A DNA stretch of 64,000 nucleotides from assembly GCA_946122785.1 (NCBI GenBank), contig CAMGYJ010000002.1:18326492-18390491 (forward strand). The letters run 5' to 3'. The translations under genes were made by a program, and so were the position numbers. Source of the DNA: Linum tenue (taxonomy: Eukaryota > Streptophyta > Magnoliopsida > Malpighiales > Linaceae). Below the pieces are notes generated by a model, which was not told where the DNA came from, did no database searches, and saw nothing but the letters and a program-made list of their open reading frames with translations. Below, one piece after another: positions 54,789-64,000 of this stretch. Numbering within the stretch: position 1 is the first letter of the stretch; every line of letters starts with the position of its first letter.

Positions 54789-55870
54789 TTGAGTCAAGCA
54801 TATCAATGGCCGCAATCAAAGAAGGAAAATGCTGCAATCTTGTAAGTAAAGGAAAGAAAATCAAAGACAGCATAAAGGAGGAGAGATTCCGCAATCAGCA
54901 AGAACAATAAATGAAAGAACTTCGCAATGGCTAGCTACAGCTCAAAGATGTTGATTTGCCACCTAGCAGATCAACACAAAGAAGGAAGTTTCTAACGGCT
55001 GAAAAATTAGAGAAGAAATCAGATCAAGAAGATTGGATACAACAGTGCACAATGAGGCTCAAATGACCAGCTCACTACAAATCAAATTATAGGATTGAGT
55101 TCTCAATCAAATCATCACAAGTAGGGAAGGAATTTGAATGACTAACGGTCATATTCCTGCCTATAAAAGGCGACCTGAAGAACCAGCAATGGTAACCTTT
55201 TCGGAGATCAACAACGCTAGCTAGACAAGAGGGGATTTTGTGAGTGTAGCGAGATTGATAGAAAAGGGGGTCTTCTCAAAGGGTCCGGGGAGAACAGCTT
55301 TGAGGGTTAGTGTTGGGGAAACACTGGTTACGAGTTGCTAGGGAAGCAATTCGGGTTCTGTGAGTGTTAGTGTTTGATCGGGTTGAGATTGATCACTGGG
55401 TTTCGGGTAGATATATTGTTACAACGAACTTCAACTCAAAATCATTAGTGAATCTTCGAAGATCACACAATCGTGAGTCTCCGACTGTGGAGTAGTCAGT
55501 ACTGGGATCCTTATTCTCCCAACACTGGAAACCACGTAAAAATCGTGTGGCGTGTTCTTGTTCCTCATTTTAGTTTCAATTTCGACATAGTTTGTGTGTG
55601 TTCTGTTTTAATCTGTGGTTGCAGGAAAACTCGACTAGGACACACTTAGAAAGAAGAAGTTCAAGGAGACTACTGAACTTGCTTGGTTCAGCTTCAAAGG
55701 ACCTGGTTTGGTCATTATATGCTTCTGGGTTTTGATTGTGTGTTTGAAATTGAAACTCTACTGTTTCAATTAGACAAGCAGTTGCGGCGGCCAGCTAAGC
55801 CTAGGCAAACATGCTTTAACTCTCCTGTTGGGTCCAATTAGGGTGAGTGGATAAATTAATTGTCTTAAAG
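54789..55870 (+). repeat. LTR-like block with TATA box
   Basis: It contains a TATA box in CCTGCCTATAAAAGGCGAC (about 55160) and an LTR-end-like block ATTCTCCCAACACTGG...AACCACGTAAAAATC near 55520, related to 17600-17690. No primer site or pol sequence follows. A solo or decayed copia LTR is the best guess. Boundaries are uncertain. Confidence 0.4.
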
Positions 55871-57109
55871 CCCACTTTTTTGAAATCACACATTATTGTG
55901 TGAACAATTAAACCTTGACTTGCTTCAAGGTCTATGATTTGGGGTTGTATGAACTATTTGTTTATTGAATGCTTATAGTTTGTTTATGTTATTGGTATTA
56001 ATTATTGTTTAATATTGTTATTTTATTTTATGCTCTTTTTTAAATATTTTATAAAAATAATTTCTCGATTTGAATATTAATGGAATAAAAATGGCGTATA
56101 ATGAAATTTTATTTACCATTAAAAATAACTTGAAAATATCCTAAAAACATTTTTTCTCACCAATCTGAAATATTACATAAGAAAATCGTTTTAGTATACA
56201 TTTTGATATCATCTTTTTAGCTTCCAACTTATTATGATGATAAAAAAGTTTCCAAAAATATTTTAATAGCATTTTGCAACGTCCTTTTGCTTTGGTAACT
56301 AGTTCAAAAGTCCCATCCATTCTTTTCCACCTGTCAGTCCACAAGGGCATTCTCTGGGTCGAGGCCCACCTGTTTCAACTTATGTTCTAGTCCAGAGAGA
56401 GCTCCTCCATTTGGCCCAGAACCACCACCAACTATGACAATTAGAAATGTCTCAAAAAATGAGACTATCTGTATCAATCATGGCATATTAACATGTCCTT
56501 AAAATGTCACTATTGAGATGGGCTATGACATATGGAAATGTCGCGGTAAATGTCACCATTGGTATCAGCCATGACACTTTGGAATGTTCTGTGAAATGTC
56601 ACAATTTGTATTTACTATGACTCTCTAACATGTCCATAGAAGTGTCACTACGGGGAACGACTGTGACATACTTAAATGTCACTAATTGTATCGCCTATGA
56701 CAATTAGCAATATCTCGAGAAATGTCACTATTTGTATCAATCATGACATATTAATATGTATTTATAAATGTGACTATTGAGATGAGCTATGACATATTGA
56801 AATGTCACAATAAATGTCACTATTCGTATTAACTATAACAGTTTGATATGTCTCCTAAAATGTCACTATTTGCTTAACCGACGACGCTTTAGAATGTCGC
56901 AAAAAATGTTATTATGCTACGGTTATAAGTGTCGCAATATGTGAAATAAACGTCACACAAAAGTGGTACTGACAAATGTAACAAATGTCAAAAAGAAGTT
57001 AGTGACAGTGGATTATGTGACAGTGGATTATGTGACATTTATGCATCATTTATGTAAAACGTCAGTACAACTCTATTGTGACATTTTTCTACCTCTTAAA
57101 CGTCAATAC

Positions 57110-57400
57110 AATTCTCCTCGCAGCTTCAACGTATCCTTCGGCATGTCTCATCCATGGTTCCTTCACCACTTTGCTCGAGTGACTTTCAGCCCACTTGCCT
57201 AGCTTCTCATATGTCTCCTTCTCGTACTTTGAGTACACATTCTGGTACATACATTGAATCCCCAGAAACAGTATCAAATGTTCATTCACTTTAGCTTCTT
57301 GTTATTACCTTCTTTAATGAAGGGCTGGATGGAGTGATTTACACACCTGAAGATCATACAGTTCTTTCACTTTGGCAATTCATCTTTAAATGAAGGGCTG
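57110..57400 (-). pseudogene. unrecognised gene fragment, paralogue of 2531-2950
   Basis: On the minus strand a block near 57120-57245 reads VYSKYEKETYEKLGKWAESH and then SSKVVKEPWMRHAEGYVEAA, closely related to the block at 2531-2661. A partial upstream exon (VKELYDLQ-like) survives near 57340-57375. It is bounded on the left by CACTA-like repeats. Function unknown. Confidence 0.5.
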
Positions 57401-57430
57401 GATATGGAGTGATTCACACTCAATTCATCT

Positions 57431-57690
57431 TTAACTAAGCTGGCTCGTGAACAAACACGTCAATTAATGAGCCAAGCTCAAGTCATGACATGTTCAGCTC
57501 GATAGGCTTGCTAACAAAATCGAAAAACTTTGAATGTGATTTTGAGCCGAGCTCGAGTTTGAGCTATACATGACATTTTATCAGCTGAACACGATTTTTG
57601 CTCGTTAAATTATCGAATCGAACTAGAACTTTTATTTTCGTAAACTATTCGAGCTCGACCTTGTCTATTAAAGTTTGTGTAGAACTTAAA
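57431..57690. repeat. dispersed repeat shared with 18808-18985
   Basis: GAGCTCGA-rich sequence that joins segment B directly at about 57689 (GTAGAACTTAAATTCATC). In A the two parts are 6.9 kb apart, separated by the Pack-MULE region. This suggests a deletion in B or insertions in A. Confidence 0.6.
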
Positions 57691-58474
57691 TTCATCAAAA
57701 CGACGTTGGTTTGTTTAAATATAGAAAATCGATCAACGGGCATATCAACCATATCGGAGTAGCACTATTACTAATCTTCAATCTAGAATTTTCAATTTAT
57801 ATCCATTAAGTGCATCTAATGAAAGCAAATCGATATCACCTTAACATACCAAAACAAGATCGCTAAAATTTTGGTGGATAGCACTAGTCACTAGATATCC
57901 AAGGAAGAAGGGAAGAACCAATATAATCTAGCATATTATATTACGTTAAACTAACTCAATTTTATTATTTGATGAATAGACTATAATATAATTAGATAAG
58001 AGAAGAGACTCCACAGTTCTCAAGATGAAGTTTGAGAGATACTTTGTGCTTTTCGAGATGCTTGATGATCGTGTATAGAGACGAGAATTAAGGTTTTCAA
58101 GTTTGTCGATACTACGTAGGTATTTGTAGAAACGAATATGAGATATTACAGAGATAAGTAGATTCTAAACAAAGAACGTTTTTAACCTCTTACTTCATAG
58201 GAAAAATGGTATATTTCTAGCTTAGTTCTCCATAACATTATTGTGACTGACTTATCAGATGTGTTACAGATTTTTAAACGCGTGTTAGCCCCGTTCAAGT
58301 GTGTCCAACAAGCATATGTTTTGAACATAAATTATTTAATTATCATTAGCATATGAACTACAGAAATTAGATGCATATATATTTCATCACCAACAGCCAC
58401 AACATAAGAAAATAATCAAACGGTCACACACGCCTAGGCTCAATCCACTAAACAGTATAGTGGGCGTCCTCTAG

Positions 58475-58480
58475 TTTATT
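58475..58480 (-). terminator. putative poly(A) signal of terpene synthase B
   Basis: AATAAA on the minus strand about 65 bp past the stop, same place as in copy A. Confidence 0.45.
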
Positions 58481-58545
58481 GTAGTCGACCAAAGTCCAAC
58501 CAGAAATCAAACAGAACATTGATAGCAGACAAACACACAACTACT

Positions 58546-60888
58546 TCACAGAGCCACGGGATCCACCAAGATGTAAGTGAGTAACTCTTTCATGACGGTC
58601 TTGGAATCCGTGTAAGTGTCCTTGTCCTTGTACAACAAGTCCATGACCCGTACCATGTTGAATATTGTCTTCAGAATCGGCATCGGAGCCTCTAGAGGCT
58701 GCAACAGTTCTTCGTTCATGTCTTTCCACAGTTTCTCTACCAACTTGTTCAACTCCAAGTGTGCCTCATCCTTGGACACACCATATTGTTTTATGTAACA
58801 CTCGACGGACGAAGCCACATGTCCTCTCTCTTGCTCAAACTGCCATGGTACGTCATAAAAAAGTGATTATGATACTGTCATAGTTAGCTCAACCATGAAT
58901 GCATAAGCCATAAGTAATACCATATACCTCGTGGGAGACAATGTCATCCATGAGTCGAGCAATGGTAGAGCCGGCGATGAGGATCTTCGGCTGGCTGGAC
59001 AACCACTTGAAGATCTCTTCCGAAGCTACTTCTCCCATCCCACAAAAGCTAGCGGTAACGGCCATGGGATAGCCGATACTAGTATAACCATTTGGTAGAT
59101 TTTCCTCCATTGTTGCCACATAGCCTGCGTCGTACCACCTTGCTTCCTTTATGAACGCTCTCACTATCTGTTTCACCTGTTTACTCGGAGATTTTGGAAT
59201 CGTTAGACCTAATCTTCTCTTTGTATTCAAATGGGGAAATGATCGTCGATTGATGAGCAGTACTTACAGCTTCTCTGACGTAGTCCATACAGAACAACCT
59301 CCCTTCACTGGACACATGAGCCTCTATTTCAGCAAACACGCCAAGCAATGTCTTGAACCAGAACTCGAAGTAGTCTGGAACCTTGTCGTCCTCATCATTG
59401 ATCTCCCACCTAATCAGAAGTATTAGTCAGCATTCAACTTCGTTGGTATTTTGGAGAAAATTTGGTTAAATCGCTGATTGTTACCTCTCGATCACTTTGA
59501 CGACACACTCCAACTCGTCTAAGGTACCATGGACATCAAAGATATCATCCAGGACGGCGATAAGCTGAGTGATTTTGGTGACAAAGATTCTTCCAACCGT
59601 GTAATCGGGCTTCAGAAATCCTCCCAATGGCCACATGTAGCCCTCTATCACTCTATCTCGTGCAAATGGAAGCGTAGTTTCGGTATCCAAATCCATCCAC
59701 CACCTTTTCAAATAAAAAAAGGAACCTTAATTTAGTGTTTAATTAGCTAAAATAAACTTATCAATCCAAGATAAGAGGGAAATAATTTTGGTTCGTTACT
59801 TAGTAAGAATCATTAGTTCATGTTGGTGCAGCTTCTGAACCAAGTTGAAGTCCAGCTTGCCTAGCTTTAGAATGGCTTCATTGTGGGTCTGGTCTTGCTG
59901 GTAGATGGACATGAAATGCTTGGACTCCCTTATTGGCAAACCCTTGAGAATGGGCCACTTTAAGGAGTGCTTCACTTGGTTACCCAAAGGAGAGTCCAAT
60001 TGGCTAATGGGCTCAAGGTGAGTCCTGGCAAACTCCAGAGCTTCATCCAATATTTGTTCGCCATTTATTCTGTAGTAAGCAGCTTCGTACAAGCTCAGCA
60101 ACCCTCTGACATCGTTTTTGAGATCTTGTTTGAAACTTCCCTTCTCGTCTGTGAATTTTCTCAACACAACTTCGTGGCAAAAACACAACAAGAAAACATT
60201 ATTAATCAACGCGGAGAGAGTCGATTCATCCTAATAATTCGTGTTATTGAAAGATGGTTAATTCAATAGTAGATGTTGTACTGTTACGCTAACTTGTCCA
60301 ATACGATAACTAATACGATTGCGAATTAGGATTCGAGAGCGGAAGGAGATATTAAATTAATTAAGTGATAACTCACGGGTGGGGTTAATGTGGTAGCCCT
60401 GTTGCCTGAGGAGCCGGAATCGGAGGGAAACAGTGTACAAGTCGTCATCTGTATCATCGTCGACGGCGCCATCGCCGGAGATCTGAAGCAAAGCTGCTTC
60501 GATTTCGTGTTCGAAATGGTAATCGATGCCCAGCCTCTGCACGGCGTCGATCATCTCCAAGTTCGTCTTATTCCTCTCCGTAGCAGCAACAGCAGCTCCT
60601 TTCAGCATCTCCCTAACTTCCTCCTTCAATTGCTCAGCGTCTTCCCTCCATCCACTTATCACCTGCAAACAATTAAATTTCTCAGTAACCTAGCTATAAT
60701 TATAAACGAACCGTGATAAGTCCATATATAATACTCTGTTTTCTCATTTTCAACAGTAATTTTCACTGAAAGGTTACCGGAGAATGATTATCGGGGCGGG
60801 CGAAGAAATCGTTCCAGACGGAAGGGTGAAACTCCACCCTCTTCCTCCGAACTTCTCCGCCTGCTACGACATTCGCCGCCGCCGCCAT
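58546..60888 (-). CDS. sesquiterpene synthase, TPS-a type (copy B)
   Basis: Exons at 60888-60778, 60662-60377, 60169-59800, 59703-59485, 59409-59268, 59176-58928 and 58839-58546 splice to 556 residues with every junction of copy A kept. I count four replacements against A. Two fall in the acidic loop of exon 2 (SSDGAADDD becomes SGDGAVDDD). One is Val to Ile in exon 6 (KILVAGS to KILIAGS), and one is Asp to Glu in exon 7 (VMKDLL to VMKELL). None touches RDR (271-273), DDIFD (308-312) or DDIVSHEFE (453-461), so product specificity is probably the same. Introns are almost as similar as exons, which points to very recent duplication or gene conversion. The leader differs by a shorter CT run. Confidence 0.93.
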
Positions 60889-60972
60889 CTCTCTCTCTCT
60901 GAGTTTGTGGGCTTAATTATTTCAGGGGCTTGCTTGCAGATTGGTGTGCTACTAACTCGCTGTGGTGGCTTA

Positions 60973-60983
60973 CTATTTATAGG
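60973..60983 (-). promoter_or_regulatory. TATA box of terpene synthase B
   Basis: CCTATAAATAG on the minus strand about 85 bp above the ATG, identical to copy A. Confidence 0.7.
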
Positions 60984-60993
60984 CTGTAGCTAA

Positions 60994-62660
60994 GCTGAGA
61001 GCTCTTAACGAAGTTAAACATATAGCACATATAGAAAACCTACCTACCAAATATTATAGAATCAAATAAATGTCTAAAAATATTAACAAGTGGGCAGGGA
61101 AGACTGAAGAGTTGTGACTTGTGCTAGAAGAGGAATCTTTCCATTATATTACATATCATTTTTTTTGGTTTTATTACCCTTATTCCATGAACATCGAACA
61201 TGGCCGACGAAGAATGCATGCTTCACGTGTAGTTTGGTCACTGCATCAACACATATTTGTAATTTATTTATTTTAATTAATTAAAAAAAAATTCAGGCCT
61301 GGCTGAAAGATTTGCAGATGATTTTCCCCTGTTGCTGGTTATTGCGAAGGGAGTTGATTGAACAGTTGGTTGGTGAGGGCTGGTTTATTATATCGAAGAG
61401 AAGATTGCTATCTTTAGAGAGATTGGGATCATGCAGAATCAGTACGTAGAGTTATGGATGAAAGGAATTGATTCGTGACTTATAAAGCTATGCTCTGTTT
61501 AGAGTCTTTGTGTACATGTATGAGAATTTGCAAGTACAAGCTGCTGCTGATTGTGTCATTTTTTGTCATTCACCGTCTAATTAAGCCCGTTAAATCTGTC
61601 GTAGGTGGCAGTCAACTCCAACGCTTGACCGTTAAAAACCTTATGTATCATTTAAAAATGAAGAAACATCACACAGTTTCCAATTCATCTTCAGATGGTA
61701 GATTCACTTGCTTTTATTACCCCATGAGTTGACATGGTTGAAACAACTACTTTTTTTAAAGATGACTTAGGTTTTACATTATGGTACTACTTTAGCGATT
61801 TGAACAATTGGGCTTCCATCACACTAATCCAAACTCTTGTTCGTTGAAACAACTACTTTTTGAATTGGGCTTCCGTCACACTACTCCAACAACACTATAA
61901 TTTTCTGTAGTTAGAGTAATTAGTTTTATAGTTAAGTAAAATTAGTTAGTTTGTCTTGTTTTGCTTATCTAATGTAAAAGTAGGGTTGTTTGCTCAAGCC
62001 TTTATATGATGAGCATTGTACATATTCACAACTCAATGAAACAAGTTTTCATCCGGATCTTTTCTTATTCTGTCGACAAAGATGCTACAGATTTGCTTTT
62101 ATTGTTAGAACTACTGAAAATATTCGAAATTATTGGTCCATTTTTGTAAGCAGTTTCATCGCTTTCATGTTTTCATCTAGCTAGCTTCATGCATGGATTA
62201 ATAGAATGATTTGTGATAGCTTTATGCATGGATTAATTATCTTAACTACATAGAACCTTACAAAGTTACAAGTTAAACCCCTTATTAACTATAGTACTTC
62301 CACTAGCTATAACCTTCATCTTAAAAGAAAATGTTTTCAAAATATTCCATTCAGGCCTCTGCAACCCGTCTCCACCCTCATTTCCCCACAAATCTCCCAA
62401 ATCTTCACCAAAAGACGAACCGTCATTTACATCCAAGCCCACAAATCTTTCCAATACATAGAAAACGGGTCAATTGCAAGTTTGGTCACATATATTATCT
62501 AACAGGTTAGTCACCCGAATTACTTTTCTTTTAATTTAGCCACCGATACTATACATTTATGTCATCTTTGGTCACTCGCCATCTAAGTTCGTTAAATCTG
62601 TCTTAGATGGCAGTCAACTCCAACGTTTGACCGTTAAAAACTTATGTATTATTTTGAAAA
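60994..62660. other. upstream region of terpene synthase B
   Basis: Colinear with 29284-31847 but without the 939-bp retroposon (empty site near 61937). It keeps about 70 bp near 61090-61180 that A lacks and C partly has. No open frame supported. Confidence 0.65.
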
Positions 62661-64000
62661 GGAAAAATACACCTGTGTAGCCAAAACTTTGACGGTTTGG
62701 CCAAATATAGCCACTTTTGGCAAAATACCAAAAATAGCCACTTTCGTTCAATTTTTTGACTGTGTGAGTTAACGTGCTGACTGGACTAACGGATCGTCCG
62801 ATTTGATAACTTTTGTCTTGTACATATTTCCCACGTGGATTTAATTAAAAAATTAAATAGAAAAAATGATTAAAATTTACAATTTTCTCCTGATTTATGA
62901 AACAAATAAATAGATAAATAAAACAAATAAACTTCTCTCCACCCTACCTACCATCTATTCTGATCGACATCCCTTCCAGTTCTAGAATCCCGCTCTCCCA
63001 AAAGGTCTGCCTTTCCCCAATTCTGCCTTGCCCACTCTGCCTTTCCCCCAATTCATTCATTTTTTTAATTTCTGATCAGTAAAGGGAAAATCGGAATTGG
63101 ACAAGCGCTAAAAGGATACTCGTTGCTGCTGCTACTCTGTTTCATGGTGGCGATTAAGAGGAGGCGGAGAAGCGGGGACAAGTTGTCGTTGCCGGAGAAG
63201 GCGGCCGTTCTAGGTGGGGATTGATTTTACTCTTGCTGCCTACAGTTCCGACAATATGAACGAGGCAACAATAGACATCCCAATTCCATTCTCACCTCCG
63301 CCAGCTCCAGGAGAAACATCTCCCACCACTTCCTCTATCAATCTTCGGCTGTAAACGAAACTGTTTCTACCACCGATAAAGAATCCCCATCGCTGCCTTC
63401 TCGATTTGGTTCTTAAGGAATTTGGGGTTTTCTCTTTGCCCCAACACTCTGTAACAGTCGCATTCGTCCTTCAACTCCTGCTTGATTATATTCCCAAAGC
63501 CGAGGCCAAAGAAGCAGAGGAGATGGGATGGGAGAAGGACATAAAGAGAGACAGATAGGGAAATCGCAGCAGTGGCGGCGACAACGAATTTGGTAACAAA
63601 ATAGTGAGGATCTGGACGAGGAAGGCTTGACGGCGGGAGAAGATGAGGGGAAGAGCTGGTTTTTGCCAATGGCATTATGGGTTTCTCCATGGAGCTTTTG
63701 GTTATGGTGGTTTTGCATTTGGCGTTTGGAGGTCTATGGAATCAGAGAGAGGGTGAAAGAGACAGCCTTAGAGAGAGAGGATGGAGAAAATCATCAAAAG
63801 AGTTAACAAAATTTTTAAATTTTAAAATAATTTTTTTTATAATTCAAAATGACATGTCAATCATATGATGACCTGTCCCTGACGTGTGTGGTGAGTTGGC
63901 ATCCCAATCAGCTTAAAGTTAACATAACTGACGGTGTCACTAACGCCGTTAAAATATGTAACGGAAATGACTAAATTTGTCGTGAAACTTTCAAAATTCT
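62661..64000. mobile_element. shared non-autonomous MULE (copy in segment B), cut by window end
   Basis: It starts GGAAAAATACACCTGTGTAGCC after TTTTGAAAA, the same insertion as 31848. It lacks the nested 1.44-kb MULE (empty site near 62815) and so shows the undisturbed order of the element. The right end lies beyond 64000. The short frame seen in A at 33715 has lost its ATG here (CTGATCAGT). Confidence 0.85.

Larger units (their letters stand above)
53340..57110. mobile_element. CACTA-like element with subterminal repeats, ends not found
   Basis: Both flanks (53390-53900 and 56430-57100) are packed with AAATGTCAC / GTGACATTT words in both orientations, as in the subterminal repeats of CACTA transposons. 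The middle contains no transposase and is partly occupied by an LTR-like block. I could not find CACTA termini or a 3-bp target duplication, so the class is tentative. Confidence 0.4.

Noticed and set aside
53390..57100. Repeated AAATGTCAC words considered as a CRISPR-like or satellite array
   Set aside because: Spacing is irregular, both orientations occur and the genome is a plant; CACTA subterminal repeats explain them better.

Overview
This is a nuclear segment of a plant genome, most likely a eudicot. It is AT-rich, holds intron-split terpene synthase genes, and is dominated by plant transposable elements (Ty1/copia, Mutator-like MULEs, Helitrons, hAT MITEs, LINE pieces). I cannot name the species. 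No rRNA, tRNA or CRISPR structure was recognised.

Host genes. Only three loci look like working genes. Two are near-identical, intact, seven-exon TPS-a type sesquiterpene synthases on the minus strand (26837-29178 and 58546-60888). Each reads as 556 residues, with four amino-acid differences that I can count. The third is a very small gene for a signal-peptide-bearing secreted peptide (16573-16746, minus) with its own TATA box. A piece of a third terpene synthase survives at 52076-52210, and an unrecognised gene has left partial exons at 2531-2950 and 57110-57400.

Layout. 1-2530: 3' part of a broken copia element holding a hAT MITE. 2531-3921: gene fragment plus an orphan promoter. 3922-10379: a minus-strand copia element whose 5' LTR is split by a 1.86-kb Helitron. 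10380-13246: no recognised gene. 13247-16157: MULE with a FAR1/Jittery-like transposase flanked by GC-rich arrays. 16573-16813: secreted-peptide gene. 17150-19254: LTR-like and hAT-like debris. 19255-25719: a Pack-MULE carrying a captured DPP6N/TolB-like gene piece and split by a 5.4-kb Helitron. 25897-37103: terpene synthase segment A. 37104-43371: a 6.27-kb MuDR-like element with a plant-mobile-domain (MAIN-like) gene and a mudrA-like transposase facing each other. 43372-53280: tail of segment A and then segment C, which lacks the full terpene synthase. 53340-57110: CACTA-like repeats with an LTR-like insertion. 57431-64000: segment B, running off the window.

How it fits together. Segments A, C and B are paralogous copies of one ancestral block. 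All three carry one MULE at the same site (31848, 49971, 62661), so that insertion came before the duplications. Nearly every other element is private to one copy, has a clean target-site duplication, and has an intact empty site in a sister copy. That gives a readable insertion history around a duplicating terpene synthase gene.
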